From Anthoceros angustus (lineage: Eukaryota; Streptophyta; Anthocerotopsida; Anthocerotales; Anthocerotaceae), in assembly GCA_010909165.1 (NCBI GenBank), contig MU008180.1, positions 557,884 to 621,883 of the forward strand: a DNA stretch of 64,000 nucleotides, in the 5' to 3' direction. Positions 10,505-22,089 of the stretch are shown here, piece after piece (the first letter of the stretch is position 1; each line of letters opens with the position of its first letter). The position numbers and the translations under genes are program-made. A model generated the notes under the pieces. The model saw only the letters and a list, made by a program, of their open reading frames with translations. It was not told where the DNA came from and did no database searches.

Positions 10505-13220
10505 TCAAGAATCCATTACGGAGTCAGCAGAGTGGTGGCATACCAGCTGTGTCGCGTTCCGAAGGTTCGCGATGTTCAGCAGCTTACCAAACCTGGCCCG
10601 CGATGCGTTAACTCGGATCTGTTGGATTGCAATTCGTTCCTGCAACTTACTGATGCCTACTGCATCAGTCTGGTCCAATTCTCTCAGTTCACTCTCCAGC
10701 CTCTGCAGCTCTCGATACTCCCCCTGCATCACCTGATTCTTAGCTTCCAACTCTGCTGCCGTAAATACCAGAGGCTCAGCTCTTTCCCTCAGAGCCGTCA
10801 GCCTCTGCTTCTCTTTATGTACAAGTAGCCGGGATGCGGAAGCCTTTTCACACTTTTCTTTTGCAGCATCCACTGCCATCTTCAACTGCTCCTCGGCCTC
10901 CTGGAAGCACACCCTCTTTGCATCTGCCACTTTCTCTCTTTCACTCCACTCTTTATGATCTTCATCTGCAAGTTTTTGCAGCTGGAATACTCTGACCTCC
11001 AGCTCAAGCAACTCTTTTTCACTTTGTTGCAGGTCGGGCACCAACTCATTGCTCTCACCTGCACAAACAGAGACCTCCATGCCATCACAATCCGATTGGT
11101 GGCCATTGTACGAGCCTAACAGAAATGAGACCATGGGACACGGAAAACGAAATTAAAATAATACCAGCAGTTAGCTGATTAACTCCTAGAGAGTCAAGCT
11201 GTTGCTCAATTTGTTGAAGCAAGCAATACACTTCCGGATAGTTGGAACCCTGTAACAGCACGTTATACGCCTCCTCCATTCTTTCATGGAGGGGAGCATA
11301 GTGATTCCTTTGTGACCCTCTCAACACAGTGACAGCAGACTGTATGTGCTTCTCAAGGCTGGCTACATCCTTGCTTGCTATAGCTCCATGTACTCGCTCC
11401 CTCCAGAAAGGAAACAGATCCATCTTGCAGTTGCAAAGGGAACAAAAAAACTCCACATCCAGCGCTACCTCTTTCACTACTCCAGCACATTTTGTCTCAA
11501 CTGCACAATCCAAATGAAACAGATGCTGGCAGCTGGAACACTTCACAACCCTCCAAGACTCTGCAGGAGAAGCAAGGGTATTGCATATTCCACACACACA
11601 CCCCCGACAGAACTTAGCCTCGCTACTACAAGCTTTACAAAAGCACACATTTCCGCGTGGTGCATTCCTTCTTGTCCTCCGACCCTCACTGACAGGCTCA
11701 AGTTCCCCACCCTTGGATAGTGAGGAACATTCATCAGCTTGTCCCAGCTTCGTGTTCGTCTCCTCCCCTGTCTGAACGATTTGCCCCGTTTCGTGGGCAG
11801 CACCTGCGGCCATCCCCCCATTCTGTAAGGGATAAGCCGTAGCTTCATCCTCAGCCCCCATAAGCCTCCACAAGGTCTCTTTGTCAAGCCTGGCACTGCT
11901 GAACGCCTCCTTGTCCATCCTGCACTGCCTCATGCCTTGAATTCTCCCCTCTTCCAGCAAGCAGAAGTACCGCCTGTGCTTACACCTCCAGTTGCAGCAC
12001 AAATCTGCAAGATCAAGTCTTCCCAAAAACTCAGGTGCCTCCTCATTCCTCAAGATTCGGACGAAAGTGTGAAGCACAGGCTTGGTGTATCTCCTCATGC
12101 TAACTGCATCATGAGTCCTGGACAGAAGCAGCCTCCGATACTCGAGCATTTCCTCTTCACTTCTCTGCCCCAAATGTTCTGACTCTTCCATAAACCTTCG
12201 GAGATCGTCACTTGTGTCAGTCAGCCATTTATAACTTGTCACCGTTGAAAGGATGGTGGTAAATGTGTGATCGTCCACCGACGACCGAGGCCTGCCTCGT
12301 TTCCTCTTGACCGGAGCGGGGAGGGCAAGCGGGACAATGGCCTGCTCAACGGTGGGATTGCCCTCATCAGCCCGGTCCTGAGACAGAAACGGCAGTGATG
12401 TGTAGGCCTGAGGTTCAATCTTGGGTTCAGTACTGAACGTGGAACTAACCTGCAGAGAAGGCTTGAGAGCGTCAGAAGGCACAATCAGCTCTCAGAAATC
12501 TGCAGGAACAGACAAGGCAAGAATTTCACCATGAGCATCTTCCTCGCTACATCTTTCAGCTTGGCTTTCTTCTCTTCCTCGTCAAGATCCATTGCAGCAC
12601 TGCGATCAAGGTCTTCTACAGCTTTCCGTTTGTATCCACCTCTCCCTCTACCACCTCTCCCTACACCACCCCTCCCCGCACCACCTCTCCCTCCACCCCT
12701 ACCTGCACCTCCTCTCCCCCTTCTTGAAAGCCCACCCCGGGGTCTCATGTTGTACGGCACCCCAGGAACTTCCCCTGTCTTCAGATCTGTGCACCCAAAA
12801 GGCAACAATCAGCATCTCCGTATGGATATTTTGGCAATCGCTACAAACACTGGCCTCGCTCAGCTCGTTCACTCTAACCATCTAACACGAATACGGATTG
12901 GACACAACCCCATTGCGCCAGTCACCCAGAGCAACAACCATTACAACAGCAAGACGGGACTTACAATAAGCAGGAGCCTTCCAGTGGAAGTCCTCCATGC
13001 GAGGGCCGTCAGGCAGCTTGTCCAAGTACACTTTGAGCTCGGTCTTAGAGCGAAACCTCTCGCCATTGGGCCCTGGCGCTGTAAAATACATGTCTTGCAC
13101 CCTGTTGCCTGTTCTCCAGGTCCATCCCGGGGGACAAAAGGGCTCACCCTGCCCTGTCCTGCCACCGATTGGGTTTCTGTCGTATCCACGAAGCGGTTCT
13201 TGCTGCACTGCGTCTGCCAT
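10505..13220 (-). CDS. Methyl-CpG-binding domain protein with RGG tract, AT-hook and VEL/OBERON-type PHD finger, 4 exons
   Basis: A chromatin reader, nuclear. Minus-strand exons are 13220-12965, 12786-12530, 12488-11165 and 11115-10505 (2,448 bases, 815 residues); every junction is consistent in phase. Order: MBD at residues about 25-75 (CPPGWTWRTGNRVQDMYF, FRSKTELKVYLDKLP), an Arg/Gly-rich tract at about 95-130 (RRGRGGAGRGGGRGG), an AT-hook at about 232-239 (KRKRGRPR), and a cysteine-rich PHD region at about 453-525 (CKACSSEAKFCRGCVCGIC, CSSCQHLFHLDCA, FFCSLC). It closes with a long coiled coil from about residue 625 (LQQSEKELLELEVRVFQLQK). The Cys pattern FCxxCxCxIC before the His is that of plant VIN3-like/OBERON PHD fingers. 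The MBD suggests methyl-DNA or nucleosome binding, and the coil self-association; no catalytic domain is visible. The start ATG 13220 gives MADAVQQEP; a frame further upstream looks like leader sequence. Confidence 0.88.
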
Positions 13221-14189
13221 GTGCACTCCCAGGCCAGGCGGGCTGTATACACGGGCTCTCTTCTTGGCTCACACCCACTTCTTCACAACGATAGCTGCAA
13301 ATTGCGACTCAAAACAGCAAGCTTGTCGCAGCGCAGCACACGAAACCATCTTCTTCCGAAAACAAATACAAGGCGCGGACTACAATGCTCCAACTACAAT
13401 CGCTGTGCTTCAGCACAAGCTCAAGAAAACGCACTCTCCTTCCGCCCAAAGATGAGTTTATCAAGAACTGTTTTCCTTCCGTCGGTGCTTCCCAATTAGC
13501 CAAAGTCGGAGAGACAGTCCAAGGGCAGCACCACAAGGCAACGCAAGCAAGGCTAGGAAGAGATGAATTAGCCGACGGCACCCACGAAAGAACAGCAGAA
13601 GACCGCTTACGGGCAATCTCTGGAGACTCGTAAGAACACAACGCTACCGGGTTGTTATTCTGTACATTCGTCTTTAACCGCGACGCTAGCTTCTCTCACG
13701 CACCTCTGCCTCTCTGTTCCTTTTTTACATATGTACATAGGTAGGAAATTGAAAGAGTAGATGCTCTGGTGTTCCTTGTACTTATTCAACCACCGTCATA
13801 TCCTTTCACGAAAAAGTTTGGATTTAGATTTTTTTATCATTCAATTTAAGAAGTTAGACTTTACATGAAATCTTTATTAATTTTATCTATACAATCTTAT
13901 CATTTACAATCTATTTAAGTAATCATACTCTTGGTTGAAGATCTTAAATATTTGATCATTTCTATCTATTTACGTTTGAAATCCAATGTCCACTTTGCCC
14001 TAATTTCTAGCCGCCCTACTCCAGTAACTTCTAGCCGCCCTACTCCACTAACGTTTATATTTTGAAGGAAACCCTAAAGCTTTTGAAATCCATTGTCCAC
14101 ATTACCCTAATTTCTAGCCGCCCTACTCCACCAACTGTCATATTTCTAAAAAGAGAACTTATTGCTCCTCGTACCCTAATTCTACCCAA
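13221..14189. other. 5' leader/promoter of the MBD gene and AT-rich spacer
   Basis: The first 450 bases are the leader and promoter zone of the minus-strand MBD gene. Beyond about 13,700 the base composition changes sharply to AT-rich, marking the edge of the gene island. A short motif, TTCTAGCCGCCCTACTCCA, recurs about three times between 14,005 and 14,130. Confidence 0.5.
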
Positions 14190-15010
14190 GCCGGCGCCGG
14201 AAAATCTTCCAATTAGAATCAAGTGTGGCTGACCCCAAAAGTAATTTACCAAACCAACGGTCATACTTTTAAAAAGAGGACTTATTGCTCCTCATACCCT
14301 AATTCTACCTAAGTCCGCGCCAGAAAACGTTCCAATGACAATTAAGTAAGGCCAGGCGCCGGAAACGTTCCAATGACAATTAAGTAAGGCCAGGCGCCGA
14401 AAAATCTTCCAATGAGAATCAAGAGTAGCTGACCCCAAAAATGTACGACTGAGAATCAATTACAGCAGCGCCGCATAACGATCCAATGAGAATCAACTAC
14501 AGCCAGCGCCGCATAACGATCCAATAAGAATCAACTACAGCCGGCGCCGCATAACGATCCAATAAGAACTAATTCCTGACAGCTTTGAATAACGTTTCAA
14601 TGAGAATCAACTATAGTCGACGCCGCATAATGTTCGAATAAGAATTAACTACTAACGGCTCCGAACAACGTTCCGATAAGAATCAACTATGATTATTAAC
14701 GGCTCTGAATAACGTTTGAATGAGAATCAACTACGATCCGTATTGAGTAACATTCGAATGAGAATCAACTAAGCCAGGTGCTAGATAAAGTTCCAATGAG
14801 ATTCAACTACGGTCGGGGATAACGTGCCAATGAAAACCCCTTATGTAATTGATTCTCATTGGAACATTAAGTAACACTACAATTGAGAATCAACTACCCA
14901 GAAGGACTTGAAAGAGTTGCTATGAGAAAGCTGAGAATCTTTTACATAGATTATTCTCATTGGAACATTATGCAACACTCCAATGAGAATCAACAATGTA
15001 TAAGGACTTG
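14190..15010 (+). repeat. Diverged tandem array of a roughly 40-60-base unit (core CCAATGAGAATCAACTA)
   Basis: The core TTCCAATGAGAATCAACTA, usually preceded by GCGCCG-CATAACG or GGCGCCGGAAA, recurs more than ten times with drift, first as GCGCCGGAAAATCTTCCAATT and later as ATTCTCATTGGAACATTA in inverted orientation near 14,850 and 14,950. Mixed direct and inverted copies suggest a decayed satellite or the arms of an old non-coding transposon. No coding frame is present. Confidence 0.75.
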
Positions 15011-16090
15011 AAAAAGTGAGAAAGGTGATGCTACATAATATTTCAAGAAGAATCAATTACGTAAATACTTGGGTAAGTCATGCCATTATAAGGATTGAAA
15101 GTCACTCAAACTATCACTTAAACCGTATTGCCAACCCTCGTTCTCCTCCTATATCTTCTCTATCTTATCACATTGATCATTTCCCTCTCCCATGGATTTT
15201 AACTAACAATAGCTTTATTTCTTTATACTTCTAAACTATAACTTACTCACAATCTTCTTAAAAGGTTGTAAGAAAAATGGTTACACAAATAAATTTTCAG
15301 CTCTTTTCTAAAATATTTTAAATTTTTTGAAATTTTTTTAAACACATATGTTTTGAACACATTACAATTATAGATAACACTATAAGTAAAAATAGTGCCG
15401 AACAAATTTCATTCTTGAGAGTAAAGAGAATTGACATAGGGAAGGAATACAAAGACATTCATTCTTGAGATATAGTAAAGGAGTTTGGAGATGTGAAAGA
15501 GACTTTCCATTCGAAAGGTGGCAAATTAAACAAGGAAGACGCATGACCTCGGGATTTCCACATAATTTTACAAGTTAGCATACCATGAATGGAAAAAGTC
15601 ACTCTTCATTTTTTCTACTTATGAGCTATCATGTCCAGCCCTCAATATAGCCATTATAACAATCATACATAACAAAGCATGACAACCATATATTATATAG
15701 CCATTATTGAATGTGAAAACCCTATACATAGTAACTTTCTTAGCACTACCGTACTTGATATAGCTATTAAGCACTTAGATGCCTAATGGATTATTTTATC
15801 TGGGTGCAAGCCATTAGGCAAAGTAAAATTAAGTTTTAAAATCAGGCAGTTCAAGAAATAGATATAATTATATATATAGTACATAACTACAACCAAAAAG
15901 TTTTGAAGCACACAAATTTGGAGGAGTTCCACACATACCATAATAATATCTATATTATTAAGAAAAATAATAATTAATTATGTTATGTTGAATGAACGTA
16001 TCGACTACGCGTAGAGATCTTTAGTGGAGAACCACTTATGAGTAATAAATAGGGTCCTCCCATAGTTATTAATTAATTCAAATTGGGTTC
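15011..16090. other. AT-rich gene-free region
   Basis: Very AT-rich sequence with short low-complexity runs (for example around 15,310 and 15,960). I see no gene, RNA gene or paired repeat in it. Confidence 0.55.
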
Positions 16091-18654
16091 TTGCAGGTTT
16101 CTAAATTATATTTTGCTCAACCACAGAGAGGAAAGCAGGGACTTCATAAAAAATCAGAGATGGGAAGTCCCATCCACAACAAGGTGGAAGGGGAAAACCC
16201 ACAAAAGGGCCCCGAGCCAAGGGAATTAGCCCCGGTCGTTGTATACTCTGAAGCTACCTACCACCCTAAAGATATCATAATCAGGAATGAGGAAGGGCCA
16301 ACCTACCTCCGGAGTTTAATATGCCATATTTCCCGCACTCGAAATTGTCCTGAAAATTACATTCGCCAATGCCCTCTATAAGGTGATGAATACACGTTAC
16401 TGGAAGAAAGTCAACATAGAGGATAGGGGGAGACCTACCTCGTTCTTACGGATGTAGTAGGCTTTAGCGCAATCCTTGATGAATCCTCGAAAAAAACCTT
16501 GTCCAATGGCCCCATGAGTCTCAATAGCAAGGGAACCATCCTCCATGGGGGTGTACTTGTGTACTTTGGTAGTTGTGCAGCCTTCCCAACCCGAAGGATT
16601 GATGATGACATGCTCGCATTCAGTATTTTACGTAGGGTCTATTACAACCACATCTGCGATAGAGGTGTCGCACGAGGTAAGCACTTGAATTCATATAAGC
16701 ACTTCCTCGACAAACAACCAAGCAAAAGGGTGTTGCATGGTTTGGTGCTCACTTTGGTGCGTAACGGTTGAAACATCCTTCTTTTGTCCTCTTATATTGA
16801 ATATAATTTTATATAATTGATTTCATTTCCAAAGCAGTGCAGTATTTTATAGATGATAGTATTCTTATGTATGTATCGAGGTTAAAATATGAAATTAGAT
16901 TAGGGAAAAAAAGACCTTGAAAAAAAATGCCTTGGTCCGGGTATGCTAAGACGGGCAATGTCCTCGACACTTGTCCATTGTGCCATGTTATTTTACGAAC
17001 CGGGGAGCGAAGGAACCGGGGAGCGAAGGAGGGAAAATGGTCCGTTACCTTCTTGGCGCCCCACGACGCCGCGGCACTTGTTAATTTTATGGTGACATCA
17101 AGCATCTCGGTTTCATCAAGTACTTCAAACACGGTAGGAAGCCGTGCGAGCATAACTGTAGGTGATCTTGATGGCGCCGGTGGTGCTTCATTGAAGCCAC
17201 AAACAAGTTGGCTCGGTGGAGGTAGGCATCTACACGCAACAATCCGCCAATGGATGCACCATGAGGCGGGCTCGGGGAATGTACCCATTTGTTGCGTCGA
17301 GGCCGCGGTGGGTGGGTGAAATCTGAACCATGTAGAACTGGGTCCAAGCTAGATGTTTAGGGTTTGGTCTCACACGGGCGCGCATGGTTGCTGCAGGCCA
17401 TGTGAAGACATCGTTGTGCAGGAAAGGTCGTCTGAAGATCGGGCTTGGTGACTCTCTAGCGGGCAGACACGCATTTTCGGCCCCCTCAAAGAGGTATGGC
17501 ACGTTCACCGGGAAGCCAGAGGCGAGCATGGGCTGAGAGCAAGCGTCGCCAGGTCTGCACAAAAAGCTGTAGTGGCGAGCAAATCTGGAAGGACGGATGC
17601 ACAGTGTGATAGAAGTGGGCTATCTGAAAGCGTGGGGGCGGGGAGGCGGAGGGGGATGCGGTTGGAGACGGGCGAGGATCAAGCAAGGCTTGGGGATGTT
17701 GACCCTGTCTCACGGACCTCAACACAACGAGTCAAGAAGTGGAGAGCAGTGCAGGGGGCCTTGAGCGAATCGACAGGGAGCGTGGAATGCTCACTTCGTG
17801 TGAAACAGAGGGTGGCTCGGGAAATTGGTCAACATTTCTTGCATCTCACTTCTAGATACACCTCTGCGAGCAAACAAGACATCTTGGCGCTCTTTGGTCA
17901 CCGCTGAAAGAGTATCGGTGAGGCGCAAAGGCTGAAGGATAGCGAGGTGGCAATGATCATGCGAACTTGAAGGTTGCATGCTCAAGTTTGAAGGACGTGC
18001 AATTTGGAGACCATTTGGGCACTAACACGCTCTTCAACATGATTACATCTAAAGATATCAAAGGGAGCCACCTTGTTTCCTCGTTGTCTCGCCAAATAGG
18101 AGTTAGGGGAGGCATGTCGACGAGCCTTGGGTTCTCGGCAAGGAGATGTGCATGGTGAAATATCTCCGGTGTGGTGCGGTAGGAAGACACGGAGTGACAC
18201 AGGCGTGTGGTATGAAAGGCGTAATTGTTCGCTTTTGGGAACTCGCCTACTCATCATCGAACACCAAGGACACAAAGCGGTTCAATCGCTCCAAAGGCGT
18301 TCATCACATATCACTCGTTTCCTTGATATGTCTCGAGGTTGGCGCTAGGTCCATTATGTTAGTACTTGTGCTTTTTCCCTCAAGGCCGTGTTAAGGTGTC
18401 GAATCGATGTTCGATGTTGTTCCACAATGCTCTTGGGGGTGCATGTTGGGCATGATTTGCGTTAATACATCTCAAGTTTTGGTTGTCCCTTGCTTGAGCT
18501 GCCCGTTCGATGCTTTCTTTTCCTTTGGTCACCCTCGACTCTGTGGCCTCTTGGCATCCAGCCTCCCAAGACACAATGGTCACAGTGTGGGCAGGGACAT
18601 GTGCAATGACAGGTGCCCACTACGTGTGGACACTTGCTTGGTCCTGCATGGTGT
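16091..18654. other. Unidentified intergenic or old-repeat DNA with only weak ORFs
   Basis: Frames at 16,091-16,381 and 16,499-16,771 (+), and overlapping frames on both strands at 16,809-17,562, are short and have no motif I recognise. Composition swings from AT-rich to GC-rich near 16,900. Overlapping frames of similar length on opposite strands argue against real genes. An 11-base direct repeat (GGAGCGAAGGA) occurs twice at about 17,005-17,030. It most likely represents relics of mobile DNA. Confidence 0.4.
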
Positions 18655-18659
18655 CATGG

Positions 18660-18906
18660 TGTTACGAAATGGATAATCTGTCCGTAACCTCGCCGTCCAA
18701 CTAGTTACCGTAGATCGTAACTAATAGTAATTAGTAATTACGAACGGGTGTGCCTCTTCGGAAGAGACACCCACAAACACTATTTAAGACGATACTTTGT
18801 ATACATTTTGACATAGAGAGAATACCACAAAATATCTTCGAGAATGTAGCATCTCAATCATGCTAGACTAGATGCAAGGGATGCACAATCCCTTAGGATT
18901 TTAACA
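18660..18906 (+). repeat. 5' LTR (247 bp) of the gag-only element
   Basis: Begins TG and ends CA, with a TATTTAAG box near 18,781 as likely promoter. It differs from its partner by a handful of small indels and substitutions, mostly around CTG/CAG-like positions, which suggests a young insertion if those are not sequence errors. Confidence 0.92.
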
Positions 18907-18918
18907 TGGTATCGAGCA
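18907..18918 (+). other. Primer-binding site (initiator tRNA-Met type)
   Basis: TGGTATCGAGCA directly follows the 5' LTR. The plant copia consensus is TGGTATCAGAGC; the A of CAG is missing here. Confidence 0.75.
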
Positions 18919-19439
18919 TGGTTCACGCTTATGATCCTCTGAGTCTAGGGGAGATCACGTGCGGCCATCGTAAGCTCTCAACATGGAGAGTCGCTGGCGC
19001 AAACCAAGGCACATGGCTGCCTCGACGAAGAATGACCCACGAGCCTACAATAGCCTTGTGCACCCGCGCCGTGAGGCTCCATCGCGCCAGCCCACCACCG
19101 CAGCGCAAGGCGAGATGATTTCTTCACAATTTCTACCACGCACCGATCTGGACGCAAGCAAGCTTGGACCTCGGCCCACCAATTACACCGCAAGACAACA
19201 TGATCGTGAATTCCATCAATAGGCTGGAATTCAACAAACTTCTGCATTGAAGTCCTCCTCCGGATTGAAGCTATCTTGGTGCGCGTCACTTGTTGCGGGC
19301 ACACGAAAATCGAGATTTGGCCAGCAATTGCGGGCGAGAGGAGGCAATCCTTGCCTCCCTCACCCCAGCCATGAGCCAGAGAGGCAGCGCCCTCACCTCG
19401 GGGTGAACGGCGCGCTCCACAGACCCCATTTAGGGGTGT

Positions 19440-19800
19440 GTGCATGCAGCAATGCGGCCGAGGCGCTGTACCCTGCCTGATTGCGCACACCGTGCGCCGC
19501 GTGGCGCTCCGGTTGCGGGCGCAGGAGGTGCGCCCTGGCGGGGCGACCTCACCTCTGAAACCGCAGCGCTGAATCGTGCCCGGAGCACGGTGGGCAGGGT
19601 GCGTGGGAGGCGCACCGCGAGGATCCCCGGGCGCTGGTGCGCGTCAGAGCCACGGCCGAAACGGCGTGGCAGCGCCCAGCGCGCAGGCGGAACAGGCGCG
19701 CGCGCGGAACGGAGGGCGCGACCCGGCGGAACAGGCGCGCCCGCTCCCGCGGAACAGGCGCGCGCTCCGCGGAACGGGCCTCCCGCTTATCCCCACTGGT
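19440..19800 (+). repeat. GC-rich repetitive block within the element
   Basis: Imperfect repeats of the type GCGGAACAGGCGCGCGC occur several times between 19,680 and 19,790, within a strongly GC-rich stretch unlike the flanking DNA. Long frames on both strands here are a by-product of few stop codons and are not annotated as genes. Confidence 0.6.
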
Positions 19801-19836
19801 TTCTTTTTCAAAATAAGGTTTCCTCTGAGGCTTGCA

Positions 19837-19893
19837 GGTTTTGAACCTGCAACCTCCGCCGGTCAATGGACTTGCCACCAGACTAACCTGTCT
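19837..19893 (-). repeat. tRNA-like RNA polymerase III promoter (possible SINE head)
   Basis: On the minus strand an A-box-like TAGTCTGGTGG (19,885-19,875) is followed 27 bases later by a perfect B box GGTTCAAAACC (19,847-19,837). The B box sits in a T-arm-like hairpin with a GCAGG/CCTGC stem. A complete tRNA cloverleaf cannot be folded, so a tRNA-derived SINE head is the better reading. Confidence 0.45.
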
Positions 19894-20277
19894 TGGTTAC
19901 AATTGCACGGTTTTCACTTCTACTTAAAGAGTTTCAAAGTGGCATATATATGTATCTCTACACATATATATTCACCTGAAATATAAAGGCATATAGCGGA
20001 GCCAAAAAAAAAGGACAAAGGAGCAAGGAAGCAAGCCCCAGTGGAACACGAAAAAAAAAAAAAAGAGAAGAAAGTGGAGAGAAGTTAAAAGCCAGCAAGA
20101 GAGGGACTATTGTTTTCTTCAAGGATCTTTTGTCGGCACTCGTGGAGGAGAGATTCCTTTGTTCACCTGCCACACCAACAACCCGCGAGGATTCAACTTG
20201 AAGTTTTATGACCACAACTTACGAGGCGTGGTGAATCAACTTATACAACACTTCAACTCGCTTTCGCCATCGCTCCC

Positions 20278-21078
20278 ATGGCTAGCATTTCCTCCGTGAG
20301 AAGTTCCTTCACCGACGGATCAAAGAAAGATAGATTCAATGGCCAACACTACCACATGTGGCGAGTTCGCATGAAGTCCATCGATAGGTCGAGGTGTTTG
20401 GAAGATTGTTGACGCACCCTTCCAAGCCTAACTCTTGACCACACCTCCCACTGTTGATATTGAGATGGGACTACTTGAATGGGATTGCAATTGCCCTCCT
20501 CATCAGCGGACTCGACTCAAGCCTGGTGCCTAGCGTGGAGTTCCTCACGGAGGCTTCTGCAATCTGGGACCAGTTGTCTAACACCTACAATGTTAAATAA
20601 TGTTCTAACCTTGTACAGTGTACGGCAGGAATTCAACTCCTTGAGGATGAAGGAGACCGATGCGATTTCTGCCCACACCTCGAAGTTCGACCAAGGGCAA
20701 CTCGCCTCCCTTGGCTCAACCATGTCGGAGACCGATGCCACGCAAGTAATGAGCTTACCACCGTCTTACCACAACCGTGACCACCGATGTTGGTATCGAC
20801 TCATGGTAAGTCGGTACACCCTCCACCCTTACGGTGGAAGATATTATTGGTGCTCAGACCAGGAGCAGCCGCCTTAGCTCGCAGGAGGGTCCAAGCCCGA
20901 TGCACGTAGCCCACCCATTTCAAGCCGGAGGAATTCAAGGGCAAGGCGAACTCACCCTAAAGGTGACTCAACCTGCCTCCTCGCCGATGGGTAACCGCAT
21001 CGTGCGGAGCTGCCATTGGGCACGAGTGCCGCAAGAAAGAGGCGGAGAGCCGAAGGCGAGAGATAAGCTGGCGGCTTA
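20278..21078 (+). pseudogene. Damaged copia gag
   Basis: Starts MASISSVRSSFTDGSKKDRF, then FNGQHYHMWRVRMKSI, the usual N-terminal signature of copia gag (F-G-x-Y-x-x-W-x-x-x-M). Frames then shift: SGLDSSLVPSVEFLTEASAIWDQL and RMKETDAISAHTSKFDQGQL follow in other frames, typical of the UBN2 gag domain. At 21,003-21,029 a partial zinc knuckle (CGAAIGHEC) can be read. At least two frameshifts and a stop break it. It would form the virus-like particle if intact. Confidence 0.75.
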
Positions 21079-21574
21079 AAGGGAGCGCCAAAGACAACGG
21101 AGAGAGAAACCGTAAAGATACTTATGGTTTGCCTCAACACCGAGTTGCATAAGGATGCGGGTATCTCGGACTGGAGCCACCGACGTAGTAACCACTGTAC
21201 TGCTCACCAAGTGAATACTCATCCTCTCAAGGAAAGGGTGTTACTCGGATTGAGTAGATCTAGCCCGCCAATCGCGGGACAAGGCACTGCAATTTCCTCT
21301 CAAGGATGGTTCGCTTACCTTGGAGCCTGTGCTCCTCGTCCATAAATGGGCAAGAACTTGATCTCGATGACTCATCAAGCAAGGCGATCTTGAGATGCTT
21401 GTTTCAAGGGGTCATGCTACTTCTTCAGGACCACAAGTCGACTGTGCCTATTCGGTCTGGTACCTCAAGGCGGCTTGTCAGCTTTCATTACCCTTCAAAG
21501 GGAGCCAAAGAGGAGCATCGCTCCATGGGAGATAGCTCCCATTCATGAGGTTACGCCAAATTTTAAGAGAGGAG

Positions 21575-21819
21575 TGTTACGAAATGGATAATCATGTAAC
21601 CTCGCCGTCCAACTAGTTACCGTAGATCGTAACTAATAGTAATTAGTAATTCTGACGGGTGTGCCTCTTGGAAGAGACACCCACAAACACTATTTAAGAC
21701 GTACTTTGTATACATTTTGACATAGAGAGAATACCACAAAATATCTTCGAGAATGTAGCATCTCAATCATGCTAGACTAGATGCAAGGGATGCACAATCC
21801 TACTGCTAGGATTCTAACA
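21575..21819 (+). repeat. 3' LTR (245 bp) of the gag-only element
   Basis: Matches the 5' LTR along its full length. Preceded by the purine-rich AAGAGAGGAG, and followed at once by the CATGG target duplication. Confidence 0.92.
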
Positions 21820-22089
21820 CATGGTCACCTCAAATGTAACATGGTGACTACCTGGCAATTTATGTGACTCTATGGTCTTGTTGTAATCACATGGCCACGG
21901 ATACTGTGCATATTCTGACAGGTGCTACTTGTCCCGATGGTCATGCACGTAGGTGGCCAGCCCGTTCTGTCCGAGTGGGCTTGGGGTCATGTCCTTGGGA
22001 TACGTGGGTAGTGGGTCACTTTCCCTATGACCCACTGCCCACTCGGGGCTGGATACATTCAGCAAGCCTGACACAAGTCGTTGTGGTGT

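Larger units (their letters stand above)
18660..21819 (+). mobile_element. Short copia-like LTR retrotransposon with gag only (non-autonomous)
   Basis: Two near-identical terminal repeats, both starting TGTTACGAAATGG and ending TAACA, flank about 2.7 kb. A perfect 5-base target duplication CATGG lies at 18,655-18,659 and 21,820-21,824. A primer-binding site resembling the initiator-Met tRNA complement follows the left LTR (TGGTATCGAGC, one base short of the usual TGGTATCAGAGC), and a purine tract (AAGAGAGGAG) precedes the right one. The interior has only a damaged gag; no protease, integrase or reverse transcriptase is visible, so it would need enzymes from a partner element. The interior also holds a GC-rich block (19,440-19,800) and a tRNA-like promoter pair. 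Confidence 0.9.

Noticed and set aside
13309-13641. Extra 5' coding exon of the MBD gene
   Set aside because: Frame lacks domain content and no splice pair joins it to the MBD exon in frame; the ATG at 13,220 suits the family start.
14190-15010. CRISPR-like array
   Set aside because: Units are contiguous, drifting and in both orientations, in plant nuclear DNA; no spacers.
19837-19893. Functional tRNA gene
   Set aside because: A and B boxes are present, but no complete cloverleaf or acceptor stem can be formed; treated as SINE-like.
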